A DNA stretch of 20,283 nt. It comes from a virus. A model generated the notes under the pieces. It did no database searches. It was not told the DNA's origin and saw nothing but the letters and a program-made list of their open reading frames with translations. Position 1 is the stretch's first letter. Every line of letters begins with the position of its first letter. The position numbers and the translations under genes are program-made. This document shows positions 5,275 through 15,000 of this stretch, one piece after another. Location: the IMG/VR virus record IMGVR_UViG_3300046810_000191, positions 1 to 20,283 of that record; one strand, 5' to 3'.

Positions 5275-5915
5275 CACAGGTACTTGCGGCGCGGGTCGAG
5301 GCCTGCGGCGAGTGGGGTCGGGGTGCTGCTGCTGCCCGGATCGGGGGCGCCATCGCGGCGGCACACCAGCGCATCCGGGTCGTACGAGGGCGCCTGAAGG
5401 CTGTATCCGTCCGGGCAGGTCTGCCCATCCTGCCCGTCACGTCCGTTCGTCCCGTCCTGCCCCGCAGGTCCAGCCGGTCCCTGCGCGCCCTGGGCTCCTG
5501 TGGGTCCGACAGGACCGGCCGGACCGACCGCTCCGGGACTGCCCGCGGACCCCGTCGCGCCCGCCTTCCCCGGAGACCCGGACGGCCCCGGAGAACCCGC
5601 CGGGCCCTGCGGCCCAGGGATCGGCACCGGGACCTCCGTTCGTGCGGGCAGATTGTCCACAGCCTTCGTCGGGTCCGGAGCCACCGGAGTCCCACCCCGC
5701 GCCTGCACCTGCGCCCGCAGCGCCCGCACATCCCCCGCCAGCGTGGACACCGCATCGCCCCGCTTGTTCGCCTCAGCCGCGGCCGCCGCATAGTTGCGGT
5801 CCGAGGAGTCGATGCGATGCCACAACGCCCACGAGATCCCGAACAGGCAGAGGATCGCGCACAGGGTCGCGATACCCCGCCAGTGCAGGACGATCGTGCG
5901 CTCGGTCCGGGTCAT
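5274..5915 (-). CDS. Membrane-anchored collagen-like protein
   Basis: A 213-residue protein with a short basic N-terminus, one membrane helix (about 15-32), an Ala-rich helical or coiled-coil stalk (about 38-73) and a Pro-rich linker. Residues 101-166 then hold 22 uninterrupted Gly-x-y collagen triplets. The C-terminal knob has two cysteines (C167, C185) and a Pro/Ser-rich end. With a single N-terminal anchor the collagen rod would face the cell wall. Its place after the endolysin, holin and one-helix coiled-coil protein, with a 4-base overlap (ATGA) with the latter, makes it the last gene of the late operon and ties it to lysis or to the envelope. Collagen-like segments are otherwise common in phage tail fibres, so a structural role is possible. 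The trimeric coiled-coil/collagen fold is known for such repeats; the lysis role is inference. Confidence 0.88.
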   Translation of the reverse strand: MTRTERTIVLHWRGIATLCAILCLFGISWALWHRIDSSDRNYAAAAAEANKRGDAVSTLAGDVRALRAQVQARGGTPVAPDPTKAVDNLPARTEVPVPIPGPQGPAGSPGPSGSPGKAGATGSAGSPGAVGPAGPVGPTGAQGAQGPAGPAGQDGTNGRDGQDGQTCPDGYSLQAPSYDPDALVCRRDGAPDPGSSSTPTPLAAGLDPRRKYL

Positions 5916-6184
5916 GGGATCGGTGTTCCTCCGAGTCGGATGATCTCTATCTCAAGGTGCGTGATTCTGATGAGGTCGACGCGGCGCTGCTCCTGCAACG
6001 CGATGATCTGCGTGTCCCGATCGGCGAGCCGCTTCAGAAGACCGTCGCGTTCCTCTTGGACCTGGTCGATCTCCGAGTTGAAGCGCGACGTAGCGTTCTC
6101 GCCGCGCTTCCCCACGTACACCACCACCGAGCCGATCAGCCCAGCTACGCACGCGAGGACCGCGCCGATGGTGGTGGAATCCAA
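5912..6184 (-). CDS. One-helix membrane protein with coiled coil (lysis cassette)
   Basis: A 90-residue protein with an N-terminal membrane helix (about 6-24, GAVLACVAGLIGSVVVYVG) and a long charged coiled coil (about 30-82, heptad-like EEERDGLLKRLADRD and IIALQEQRR patterns). The start is TTG 6184, supported by GGGAGGT about 5 bases upstream; no ATG is available. It sits directly after the holin and overlaps the collagen-like gene by 4 bases. Small proteins of this shape next to holins may be a second holin, a holin regulator or a spanin-like factor. The sequence cannot distinguish these. Confidence 0.78.
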   Translation of the reverse strand: MDSTTIGAVLACVAGLIGSVVVYVGKRGENATSRFNSEIDQVQEERDGLLKRLADRDTQIIALQEQRRVDLIRITHLEIEIIRLGGTPIP

Positions 6185-6213
6185 CAGACCTCCCAGCGCT
6201 TACGAGGGGCAGA

Positions 6214-6480
6214 TCAGACGCCCGAGGCGGTCGACGCGGAGTTCTTCGCACCGACGGAGCGCGCCACGATTCCCTTCACCAGGGACACCACGGCGGCGCC
6301 ACCAGCCACGCCGACTGACTGCCAGAAACTGGCGTGCAGCATGTCGGCAGGGCCCGCGGCTATCTCCACGGACGCGGTGGCGCCGAGGAACGTCCAGATG
6401 ACGCGCTCGGCGAGATCCTTTCCGTAGGTGGCCGCGGACTTCACCACGGTGTTCACATCGGGGAGAGAAGAGTCGGACAT
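6214..6480 (-). CDS. Holin
   Basis: An 88-residue protein with two hydrophobic stretches, about 27-43 (VIWTFLGATASVEIAAG) and 52-73 (FWQSVGVAGGAAVVSLVKGI), separated by a short turn, and a polar Ser/Ala tail. The layout resembles r1t-type holins of actinophages, which form holes that let the endolysin reach the wall. ATG 6480 has AAAGGA upstream. It follows the endolysin gene by 20 bases in the same operon. Confidence 0.85.
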   Translation of the reverse strand: MSDSSLPDVNTVVKSAATYGKDLAERVIWTFLGATASVEIAAGPADMLHASFWQSVGVAGGAAVVSLVKGIVARSVGAKNSASTASGV

Positions 6481-6500
6481 GGTCGTTTCCTTTCGATGGG

Positions 6501-7361
6501 TCAGACGTTCGGAACGTGGAGCTTGGACCAGCTCGACGGACCGGGCATGCCGTCCGCGGCCGAGCCGGTGTAGCCGAGCTTCCGCTGCCAGGCCGCGTAG
6601 GAGCGCTCGTCACCAGGGCCCCAGACATCGGCGTGGGACGAGCTCGCGTAGTGGTTGCAGCCGACCGCGACGAGCCTCCGGTGCATCGCCGCGACGATCG
6701 GGGACCTGTGGCCGGCCTTGAAGAACGACGTCCCCGGGAACGGCTCGTAGGTGGGCTTCTGCGCGGGCTTCGGCGCCTTGATGAACTCGGGCCACGAGCC
6801 CGGGTCGACGTGGCTGTTCTCGGGGACTTGGCTGTGCCCGTACCAGCCGCCTTCGGTCTCCCACACGTGCTCGCCGCGGTGCGGGGAGAAGTCCGTCGGG
6901 TGCCCCATGGGCCACGCCTGCGGGACGCCCCACGAGGTGACCCAGTTCTGTAGGGAGGACCAGCCCTTGCACGGAGTGTCGGCCAGCGTCGCGTAGACCT
7001 TGCCGTCGACCCGGCAGTACGGGAAGAACAGCGCTTCGACCTGGATCACGACCTTCCCCGCACGGTTCGTTCGCGTCCCGCCGGCCAAGTCGACGACGCT
7101 CTTGGACCGGGAGTCGGCCGGGTAGAACTGCGCGAACTCCCCCGTGAACGGCGACCACAGGATGTGCGGGGCCATGCCCACGCCACCACCGGTGAAGTAG
7201 GACTTGAGGTTGGCGAAGGGGACGAGATCCTGCGGCTTCGACGCGGTGGCGTTTTTGTCCCACGTGATGTGCGCGATCGCCTTCGCGGGGTACTGCGTGT
7301 CGCATGCGGCGTGGCCGCCGACGTCGGCCCGTATCGCCCCGGGCATCCACAGTTCGGCCAT
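6501..7361 (-). CDS. Endolysin: N-acetylmuramoyl-L-alanine amidase with peptidoglycan-binding domain
   Basis: A 286-residue lysin that would cut the bond between N-acetylmuramic acid and the stem peptide. Residues 1-190 form an amidase_2/PGRP-like domain. Probable zinc ligands are H31 (AIAHITWDKN) and H176 and H184 in GHSQVPENSHVDPG. A Pro-rich linker (about 195-210) leads to a C-terminal peptidoglycan-binding domain (about 211-286) with the usual FFKAGHRSPIV, WGPGDERSY and ADGMPGPSSW landmarks. There is no signal peptide, as expected for holin-dependent export. ATG 7361 has GGGAG about 7 bases upstream. It starts the lysis cassette and follows the tail genes after a 96-bp gap containing a hairpin. 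Confidence 0.93.
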   Translation of the reverse strand: MAELWMPGAIRADVGGHAACDTQYPAKAIAHITWDKNATASKPQDLVPFANLKSYFTGGGVGMAPHILWSPFTGEFAQFYPADSRSKSVVDLAGGTRTNRAGKVVIQVEALFFPYCRVDGKVYATLADTPCKGWSSLQNWVTSWGVPQAWPMGHPTDFSPHRGEHVWETEGGWYGHSQVPENSHVDPGSWPEFIKAPKPAQKPTYEPFPGTSFFKAGHRSPIVAAMHRRLVAVGCNHYASSSHADVWGPGDERSYAAWQRKLGYTGSAADGMPGPSSWSKLHVPNV

Positions 7362-7388
7362 GGTCAGACTCCCTTGCTGTCGCTACAG

Positions 7389-7408
7389 GAGACGATACGG
7401 TTCGTCTC
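7389..7408. other. Inverted repeat between tail and lysis genes
   Basis: GAGACGA (7389-7395) and TCGTCTC (7402-7408), perfect 7-bp arms with a 6-base spacer, in the 96-bp gap before the endolysin. This is the longest gap in the late operon, so an operator, RNA processing site or weak terminator is possible. No promoter was recognised. Confidence 0.35.
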
Positions 7409-7457
7409 GCCAACTTGCCTGAGCAGTCCCGGTGTGGATCTCCTCAGAAACCACGGG

Positions 7458-7655
7458 CTATATGACGGTGATGACCTGCTCGTACTGCTGCGCGACCACA
7501 CTGCCCACACCAGCCGTACCAGCAAGGAACGCCCTCACAGCGTTCACCACGTCGATCTCCTGCACGACGGGCGTCTCCTGATCGATCGCGGTGATATTCA
7601 CCGACACCACAGGCTGACCGCTCCCGTTTTTCCCAGTAATCACGTAAGTGGGCAC
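7458..7655 (-). CDS. Small conserved phage protein, function unknown
   Basis: A 65-residue protein with alternating hydrophobic residues suggesting a small beta-rich fold (MPTYVITGKNGSGQPVVSVN, then VGSVVAQQYEQVITVI). The start is GTG 7655, supported by AAAGGAG about 8 bases upstream. It lies between the last tail gene and the lysis genes. I do not recognise a function; it may be a tail-tip or capsid-decorating component. Confidence 0.72.
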   Translation of the reverse strand: MPTYVITGKNGSGQPVVSVNITAIDQETPVVQEIDVVNAVRAFLAGTAGVGSVVAQQYEQVITVI

Positions 7656-7668
7656 AGTCCCAACTCCT

Positions 7669-8223
7669 TTAGGCGATGCGCTGGAGGCGCAGCCAACTGT
7701 CGGTATAAAGAGTGGTGGCGGTCGCGGATGAGGTGCCTTGTGCCCAGTCCAGAGACACCGTCCCTGACGTCGGTCCGACGCGGATCGTTCCGTTGATGGT
7801 CACCACCAGCGTTGCTCCAGCCCCGAGGGCGCCATGGACTCGGCCCGCCCCCAGATCGGCGGATTCCGTACGGATCAAATAGCCCGTCCCGCCCGACGTG
7901 TTAAGAGTGAGGGTCGGCGTTGCGTTGGAGCCCACGACGTTGTTACCGGCTCCCAGTGCCATCCATTCGCCGAGCGCTTGAGAAGGTGCGGTCACCTGCA
8001 ACTTGAAATCGCCAGCGGTATCACCGTCGTATTTGAGCCAGCCGTCCATGATGTACACGGCATTTGCGTCGACAGAGAATTGCAGATGAGGATCAGCGGA
8101 TGTTGTCGTCGTTGCCGAACGTTGGGTGTCCGCAGTTTTGCGGGCCACCTGCGGCAGCATCGACCGCAGCAGTGCGGCGGCGAGTCGCTGCCCTGCGAGG
8201 GGCGTGGGATAGGCCTCCGGCAT
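7669..8223 (-). CDS. Tail-tip or minor tail protein
   Basis: A 184-residue protein. The N-terminal helix (about 8-35, LAGQRLAAALLRSMLPQVAR) is followed by a beta-rich domain with DPHLQFSVDANAVYIMDGWLKYDGD, ALGEWMALG and a C-terminal Trp/Leu strand. Proteins with this layout are common after the large minor tail gene of Streptomyces siphophages; a beta-sandwich that trimerises is likely. A receptor-binding role is inferred from position only. ATG 8223 has a strong AAGGAGG about 6 bases upstream. Confidence 0.75.
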   Translation of the reverse strand: MPEAYPTPLAGQRLAAALLRSMLPQVARKTADTQRSATTTTSADPHLQFSVDANAVYIMDGWLKYDGDTAGDFKLQVTAPSQALGEWMALGAGNNVVGSNATPTLTLNTSGGTGYLIRTESADLGAGRVHGALGAGATLVVTINGTIRVGPTSGTVSLDWAQGTSSATATTLYTDSWLRLQRIA

Positions 8224-8233
8224 GACAGCCTCC

Positions 8234-11200
8234 TTACTCGGCGAGAATCGTCGGATAGGCGAGACGGACGTCTTCGCCAGCAGAATGGGCTTTTACGACG
8301 CCGTTTGTAGAGCGGGTCACCGTGAAATTCTGCGGGTTCAGCAGTTGGAAGACGGCGTGCGTGAACAGCACGGGCAGTGTGTTCGTGTTGGTGGCGTCGA
8401 GGATCGAGCGGACGCCGACCGATCCGGCAGCCGTCTGTGAGGTGTCGGTGGCGGTCGCCTGCCAGATGGGCGGTTCGACTTGGCCGCGCGGCCACGCTTT
8501 GGCCCGAAGGGTGGACCCTTGCACCTGGAAGCGGAGGGTGAAATAGGCGCCCGCCGCGTGGGTTCCCGGAATGGGCACGGTGGCGAGATCGGTTTGGGCG
8601 CCGCCGGCACGCTTCTCCAGCACCAGTGTGAGCGTCTGATCTGGGTTGAAAGCGACGCGTGCGTTGTAGTGGTTGTTGACGTCGGTGGCGCGCGCGATGA
8701 GGTGTGTGTATTGCGGGCCGCCCGTGGCCAGAGCGCTCGTTGCCACATCCATTTGCAGGTCGATGTCCGCCGACGGGGACGGGACCATAGTGAAACGGTT
8801 CGAGTTGATGGCGCCCACGGAATGCACTGCCTCGGCGCCCTGGGTGAAGTAGTCGGACGCCGCGCCGCCCGATGTGGTCCACGCCTGTCCCGTGTCTGCG
8901 GATCCCCAGGTGTTCGCCTGGGTGCGAGTGAACGTGTCGAGGATCGCCGGGGTGATGGCGCCCGCCCGCATCACCTCGCCGCCCACGCGAATGTCGAAGG
9001 GGAAGTCATCGCCGCTGGTGTCGCTGGCGAGACGGAAAATGATCTCGTCGGCGTAGAGGACGTCCGTCACGGGCGGGAAGTTCGGCACCGTCGGGGCCAG
9101 GTTCGCGTAGACGGCGGACGCTGGAGGTGTGGCGGTGAGCTGGAAGAACGTCCACACGTTGGCGGTGACCGCCTGGTCGTTGGACGTGGTCGTCAGATAC
9201 CCGTGGGAGACATCGAACCAGTTGATGTTCAAATCGACATTGCGACTCGTGGCGCACAGCAGCCACCCGGACAGCACGTACTGCTGGCCCACGGTCACGG
9301 CGATCTGTTCTGAGCCCGCGTTCGGGAACTGCGAGACTCCGTCTGGGGTGATCCGCATCGACCACGAGCCGCCGAACGACGGTGTGCCAGGCGTGGCCAC
9401 ACGGGCAATGCTGGCACCCGAAGCCACCCAGTTGGCCAAGTCGGTTTCGAAGGAGCGGTTCGTGTTGAGCTGCCCGGACTGGACCCAGCCCGGGCCCGAG
9501 GTGGTGGCCACGGTGACGCTGGTCGTGGTCGCGTCGAGGTCGGCGGCGAGCTGACTGCCGTCTGTGTCGATCCGGGCTGTCGTGGTGTCGAGGTAGCCGA
9601 TCGTGTTGTACGGGCTCGCGGGAGCACAGGTGACCGTGATCCGGTGCTGGAAATGGGTGATGCTCTCGGAGAACCCGAGGACGAGTTGGTCAATCGTGTC
9701 CCCACCCAGCCACGCCGGCGGGTTGATGACCTGCACCCGGTCGCCCATCCGCAGTCCGAGGATCGCCCGCCGCATGTCCGGAGTGATCGACGCGTGCGCC
9801 AAGTTGACGCTGATCTGCGGGTAGCGGGCTTCGTCCACGGTGCCCAAGTGGACACGCCATGCGGCCTGGTCCAGCAGTGTCGGCGTGCCCGAGGTGGCCA
9901 AGTTCAGGGCGAGCGGGGAGTTCGCGTTGGGCCCATAGACTCCGACCCCGGTCGGAGGGGGCGCCGTCGACAGGGGCCCGGACGTCTCCTCGTAGGTGGC
10001 CGTCACGCCGCCCACGCTGACGGTGACCCGGTTGGCGAGGTACCGGTCGTCCTCCACAGGGGTGGGGACCTGGGACAAGTTGAACCCGCTGTAGTTGAGC
10101 ACCAAGGCCGGGTCCTGGTTGTACAGGCTGGCCCGGGTCCGGTAGCCGAGGCCGAGGGTCGCGAGGTTCTCGTACAGCAGCCCGTCGTCGGCGAGGACGG
10201 CCTCCTGCATCAAGGCGAGAGGGTTCTGCTTGCTCTGCGCGCCGAGGGCCACCGTGTCGTCGAGGTCGCCGACCCAGTCGAAAGGGATCCCGCTCTCGCC
10301 ACACAGCCGCTGAATGCGGCGCCCGGATGCCTCGCCGACCGGGTTGAGGCGCACCCCGAGCGCGCCTACTGCGGTGATCGTGTTCTCTACGGTGACGTGC
10401 CCGATGGCGACTCCGGGCAGGAACTGGGTCCCGTTTGGGCCGACCGCGGACCGGCTGGCCGGGCCGAACTGGACCTTCGTCACCCTCGACAGCTGGGTCA
10501 CGTTCGCCGTGTCGTTGACGGAATACGTGAGCCCCGTGTTGACGTCCGTGATCCGCACCGCGCGGGTGATTGCCGTCCCGGACTCCTGGAACTCCACGCT
10601 GATGTACATCTGACGGCCGCGCACGTCGAGGGTGTGCGGTAGCTCGATGCCGAGGAGGGACCCGTCGGCCGCGCACATGCGCAGGGTGAGGCTGGTGGAG
10701 GTCGCGGAGTAGTACAGCTCCCAGAACTGGGCACTGCCGGCGCTGTAGTCGACCTGGTCGATCGAGCAGATCACCTTGCCGTCCGACAGCCCAGCCGCCG
10801 GGATGAACACCAGGAAGCGGACCTGCGTCGCGGTGGGGTCGGCGTATGCGGCAACGCCGCCGGACAGGTAGCTGGAGGTGAGGTCGGGGAGTGGGTCGGA
10901 CGCGCCGAACCCGGAGTAGCTTGCCAGGGCCGGGGTGCCCGAGACGGTCATCGGGGAGCCGCTCGCCAGGGCCGACGCGATCGTCGTCGCATCCGATGGG
11001 TCCTCGCACGACCAGTACGCAACGACCTGCGGGCCGATCGGGTCCGTGACCGCGTTGTAGATCACGCTGCGTTCGGGAGCCGGGCCCTGCACGAGACGCT
11101 GCAAGAGCCCGTTCACGCTGACGTCGACCCACACGTCCGTGCCCGTCGGGTCCCACGACGCCGGCCAGCGCGGGATCTCCCCCTGGATGCGGTAGCTCTT

Positions 11201-11557
11201 GCCGCCCAACCCGTCCGGGACGGAGACCCTGATCGGCTGGTTGCGGCCGATAGTCCCGTACCAGACGCCCATGGGGTTCCTGGGGGTGAATCTTCCGTCC
11301 GGGTTCTTCAACGGCAGCGTAGCGTTGCCCTGTTCGGTCTGGTTGCCCTCGTCGCGAATGCCTTTGGTGAGGGTGATCTGTCCCTGGTCGTCGCGGACCA
11401 TGACGTACGAGGTGATGTCCACCCACGTTCCGTTGACGAGCAGCTCTACCGTCACGGGGGCGCCGGTCGAGGCTTCCCCGGACGCGCCGAGGGGACCGGC
11501 CGCGGTGCGCATACGCCGCTGCCAGCCCATCACATGCGCTGCGAGACCTCCAGGCAT
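8234..11557 (-). CDS. Minor tail protein with carbohydrate-binding-like domains
   Basis: A 1107-residue tail protein. The N-terminus (about 32-130) has the phage tail pattern VELLVNGTWVDITSYV and PRNPMGVWYG. A concanavalin-like beta domain follows (about 185-390), then a hub-like middle (about 400-680). A segment opening NTNRSFETDLANWVASG (about 694-850) looks like a CBM4/9-type module. The C-terminus (about 868-1075, ILDTFTRTQANTWGSADTG) is another concanavalin/glucanase-like beta sandwich. Such domains in tail proteins bind cell-wall polysaccharide. ATG 11557 has only a poor ribosome site; GTG 11533 or ATG 11530 after a GGAGGT are alternatives. It follows the 171-residue tail gene closely, within 3 bases, so coupling is likely. 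Domain names rest on pattern recognition only. Confidence 0.85.
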   Translation of the reverse strand: MPGGLAAHVMGWQRRMRTAAGPLGASGEASTGAPVTVELLVNGTWVDITSYVMVRDDQGQITLTKGIRDEGNQTEQGNATLPLKNPDGRFTPRNPMGVWYGTIGRNQPIRVSVPDGLGGKSYRIQGEIPRWPASWDPTGTDVWVDVSVNGLLQRLVQGPAPERSVIYNAVTDPIGPQVVAYWSCEDPSDATTIASALASGSPMTVSGTPALASYSGFGASDPLPDLTSSYLSGGVAAYADPTATQVRFLVFIPAAGLSDGKVICSIDQVDYSAGSAQFWELYYSATSTSLTLRMCAADGSLLGIELPHTLDVRGRQMYISVEFQESGTAITRAVRITDVNTGLTYSVNDTANVTQLSRVTKVQFGPASRSAVGPNGTQFLPGVAIGHVTVENTITAVGALGVRLNPVGEASGRRIQRLCGESGIPFDWVGDLDDTVALGAQSKQNPLALMQEAVLADDGLLYENLATLGLGYRTRASLYNQDPALVLNYSGFNLSQVPTPVEDDRYLANRVTVSVGGVTATYEETSGPLSTAPPPTGVGVYGPNANSPLALNLATSGTPTLLDQAAWRVHLGTVDEARYPQISVNLAHASITPDMRRAILGLRMGDRVQVINPPAWLGGDTIDQLVLGFSESITHFQHRITVTCAPASPYNTIGYLDTTTARIDTDGSQLAADLDATTTSVTVATTSGPGWVQSGQLNTNRSFETDLANWVASGASIARVATPGTPSFGGSWSMRITPDGVSQFPNAGSEQIAVTVGQQYVLSGWLLCATSRNVDLNINWFDVSHGYLTTTSNDQAVTANVWTFFQLTATPPASAVYANLAPTVPNFPPVTDVLYADEIIFRLASDTSGDDFPFDIRVGGEVMRAGAITPAILDTFTRTQANTWGSADTGQAWTTSGGAASDYFTQGAEAVHSVGAINSNRFTMVPSPSADIDLQMDVATSALATGGPQYTHLIARATDVNNHYNARVAFNPDQTLTLVLEKRAGGAQTDLATVPIPGTHAAGAYFTLRFQVQGSTLRAKAWPRGQVEPPIWQATATDTSQTAAGSVGVRSILDATNTNTLPVLFTHAVFQLLNPQNFTVTRSTNGVVKAHSAGEDVRLAYPTILAE

Positions 11558-11560
11558 CGA

Positions 11561-12076
11561 TCACTCGTCCCAAACGATCCAGCACGTCATGTTGACCGCG
11601 GCGCCGAACGTCGCCCGCACTCGCAGAAACTTGGACACCGCGATGATGGGCCGCTCGTCCGGCATCCACTGGTACGTGTAGTTGATGTCCGTCGCCCCGG
11701 CGGTCGGCGGAACGAGGTTCGCGTCGAACGTGCGCGTGGCGGTGGTGGCGCCTTCCGTGGTGAAGGTGTAGCCCGTCAGCGCTGTGCCGAGCTGCACGAG
11801 GGACGCCGGGGCATTCGGGTCCAACGGCTGCACACCCGCGGCGACGTGCGCCGTACCGACCGAAGCAGCCACGTCGGTCTGGATGAGCTCCACCTGCCCG
11901 GCCGACCCCGGAACTCCGTCCAGGGTGAAGCCCCACGAAATGAGCTGCATCTGCCGCGTCGACGGCGGGGCGATCTGCAACATGGTCTTGATGACCGTGC
12001 CAGTTGTCACCTTCTGCTGGGCCGCCGTTGTCGGTGCAGGCCCGTTGAAGCACTTGTAGCGATGGATACTGATCAC
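11561..12076 (-). CDS. Tail-associated structural protein
   Basis: A 171-residue beta-rich protein between the tape measure and the large minor tail gene, the usual place of a distal tail or minor tail component. Features include SIHRYKCFNGPAPTTAAQQK near the N-terminus, WGFTLDGVPGSAGQVEL in the middle and a C-terminal ASKFLRVRATFGAAVNMTCW-like strand pair. The start is uncertain: GTG 12076 comes five bases after the tape measure stop (TGA-GGGA-GTG), which suits reinitiation, while TTG 12100 would overlap that gene and has no ribosome site. I do not recognise a named family. Confidence 0.75.
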   Translation of the reverse strand: MISIHRYKCFNGPAPTTAAQQKVTTGTVIKTMLQIAPPSTRQMQLISWGFTLDGVPGSAGQVELIQTDVAASVGTAHVAAGVQPLDPNAPASLVQLGTALTGYTFTTEGATTATRTFDANLVPPTAGATDINYTYQWMPDERPIIAVSKFLRVRATFGAAVNMTCWIVWDE

Positions 12077-12080
12077 TCCC

Positions 12081-15000
12081 TCATTCGGGTCGCCCTGCAA
12101 GGACGAGTTGGACGTTGCCGCCGCGCACGCGAACGGCGCGGCGGATCATCATCAGAAGGAACTCGTCGGTCTCAGAGCCGCTCGACCGGATCTCCAGCAC
12201 CGCGTGCGCCGGGCCACCGCCACCTCCAGCGGCCATGCGGCGCGAGTCCGGCCCCGACCACACCCGCGACCCCACCGGCAGATCCAGGAGCTCCGGCTCG
12301 TGCTCGCCCACCCACGTCAACCCGCCCCGCAGACCGCCCGACGCGGCCGCGCCGACGATCCCGCCCGAGGCTTTCTTCCCGATGGCCTTCGAGATGGACT
12401 TCTCCATGACCGACGCGAGATGCGACATGGCCTTTTCCAACTTGGCCTGCTGGCCCTTCAGGGAGTCGACCAACTTCTGCTGCGCCTTGATTGCCGCCCC
12501 GTACACCGCGTCCGCCGTGGTCGAGCCCGCGGACGAGGCAGCCTTCGCGATCTGGCCCTGAAGGGAGTTGATCGACGAGATCTCCGAACCCGAAGCCCCC
12601 AGCAGTGCGCCCGCAGTCTCCAGGCCGCCGCCGTTGACACCGGCCTCGCCGATCTGCTGGATCAGCCCCTTGTCGAGGCCCTTCGACTTCAGGCCCTTCA
12701 GGGCGTCGGCGAACGCGGTCGCCTTGTCCCTCGACTGGGTGAGGCCGCCCATGATCGAGGCGACCGTGATCGTGCTCCCGGACGCCCCCTGGGTGATGTT
12801 CGCCGACGACAGCACGTTGCTCTTCACGCTGTCCGACAGCTGCGAAGCCGAGTTCTTCAGGTCGTCCAGCTTGGACTTGGCCTTATCCAGCGACGCGCTG
12901 ACGCTGTTGAGGTTCTTCTCGTACTTGATCAGGCTCTTGCCGACCGAGTTCAGCTCTTTCAGCAGGTGCGACTCCGTACGCCCCCGCGTCGCCGCCTTGA
13001 TCTCCCCGCTCGCCTGGTTCAGCGCGGACACCAGACTGCTCAGATCGGACGGCGCGCCAAGGCTGTGCTCGAACGGGGTCCGCTGATACCCGGCCATCCG
13101 CCCGAACGCGGAGATACCGAACTGGCCCCGCAGGCTGCCCCTCGCATCCTTCTCCGCCTGCGACAGGCCGCCCTTCGCGAACTTGTCCAGCCGGTACCCG
13201 AACCGGTTGGCGACCTCGTCCAGGATCGCCATCGACCGCGGGCGCTTCGACGTGGCCAACGGGATGTACGCCTCGCCTCCGGTCTCCGGCTCGGCCCACA
13301 GGCGCATGGACGGCTGCGCAATCTCGGCCACGTGGTTCTCCACGCCGCCGTTCGCGTACGCCCGTCCGCGGAAGATGTTGCCGTTGGCGCTGCCGACCAT
13401 GTCGTGGACACTCTTGCCGCCGGAGACGCTGTTGGAGGTCGAGTAGTTCGTCTTGATGTTGTGGAAAGTCCACGTCGTGGCGGTCTTACCGTTCAGCCGG
13501 CGCAGCGCTGCGGCGATGTTGTTGATCGCGGAGAGGGCGCCGCCCTTCGTGGAGACCGTGACCGACCCATTGGGCAGTCGTTTGACCTTCAGTCCGAACG
13601 ACTCCAGCACCTGCTCGCCGCTCTTGGACAGCGTCTTGAGGGTGACGCTCTTCGCCCCGGGTGTCCGCTTCACCGCGGCGTTGAACGAGTTGAGGTCGTT
13701 CGTCGCGTCCTCGGTGTCCATCTTCACCCGGGCCGTCTTGTCCGGGATCCGCAGGATCTGATCGGCGAGTGCCTTCGCCTCGCCTTTACTCAGACCCATA
13801 GCCTGCGCCGACTTGATCAGCTCGGAACGGCCGCGGGCATAGATGGCGTTGGCGCCCTCCCACGAGTTGGTGCTCTCACGAGATGCCGCAGCGGCCGAGT
13901 CGGTCTTGTCCGCGAGGTCCTGCAACGCGCTGGCCGCGTTCCTGGCCTTCTCCGAGCCTAGGTTGAGGACCCCGTTCGTCATGCTCAGCGCGCCCGCGTT
14001 GTCCTTCGCCGCCTTCGACGCGGCATCGATGGCTCCCTCGAACCCGATCATCCCGCCCAAGCCCTGGCGCTGCACGTCATTCAGGGCCTGGATCGCACCG
14101 CGCAGCCCGTCAGCGCTGGCCTTCTGTGCCTCCAGCTTCGCCGCCGTGTCCTGAGCCGCCTGCCCGAACAGCCCCTGCGACTCAGCGGTGAGCTTCGCCT
14201 CCAATGCCTGATCGGCCAAGGCGGACTTGTAGTCGTCGAGACTGCTCTTGAGCTCCTTGAAGTCCTTCGGCTTGAGCTTCTTCCCAACCGCCTCCAGGGC
14301 CTTGGCGGCAATGTCCGCCTTACCTCCCTTGACGAGATCGGCCAGGGACTTATCGAGGGAGTCGATGTCGCCTTTCGCGGTCTTGACCTGCGTCGAGTCC
14401 GTTCCCAGGAACTTGGCCCAGCCCTGGAGGAACCCGTCAAAACCCTTGGGGTTAAGACGCGAGAGGCTCTCACTGAGCCCGTCAAAGTTCGTGCCCCAAG
14501 CCTTCACCGACTCGCCGGTGTTCTTCCCTGTCTCGGCCAGTCCCTTGAGGGACGTCGTCACCTTGTTGACGTCAGGCGGCGTCTTGTCCCCCATCGAAGA
14601 CAGCATCCCGAGAGCAACGACGATGGCGCCGACGCCTGTGGTGATGAGGGCGGCACGCGCGCCGATGCTCAGAGACATGAACGCCGCCCGCAGACCCGCC
14701 AGCCCGCCACCCGCAGCAGCCGACGCCGCAGTCAGCCCCGCGATAGCCGCCCGGAGGGACGTGATGCCCTCCGCTGCCACGCCGATCCCCGCACCCGCCA
14801 ACTTGATCAACTTGAACGCCGCGTACACCTGCATCAGGTTGCCGATCAGCGACGGAGGCACCGCCGCCACCAGCTTCGCGAACGCGTTGACCAACGACAG
14901 CATCCCCGGGCCCGCCTGTGACGCACCCTGAAGCAGGTTGCTGACAGCCTTGGCCACGTTCGTCAGCAGCTCCTTGACGGCCGGGCCCTGAGCCTTGGCG

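Noticed and set aside
5225-6427. Long plus-strand Pro/Arg-rich frames opposite the lysis genes
   Set aside because: They arise from the Gly/Pro codons of the collagen-like gene and neighbours read on the other strand.
9690-12053. 787-codon minus-strand frame overlapping two tail genes
   Set aside because: Arg/Gly/Pro/His-rich sequence with no recognisable fold; it is an alternate frame of the 1107- and 171-residue tail proteins.
12108-13961. Long plus-strand frame in the tape measure gene
   Set aside because: Antisense shadow; Arg/Leu/Val/Asp-rich with no domain.
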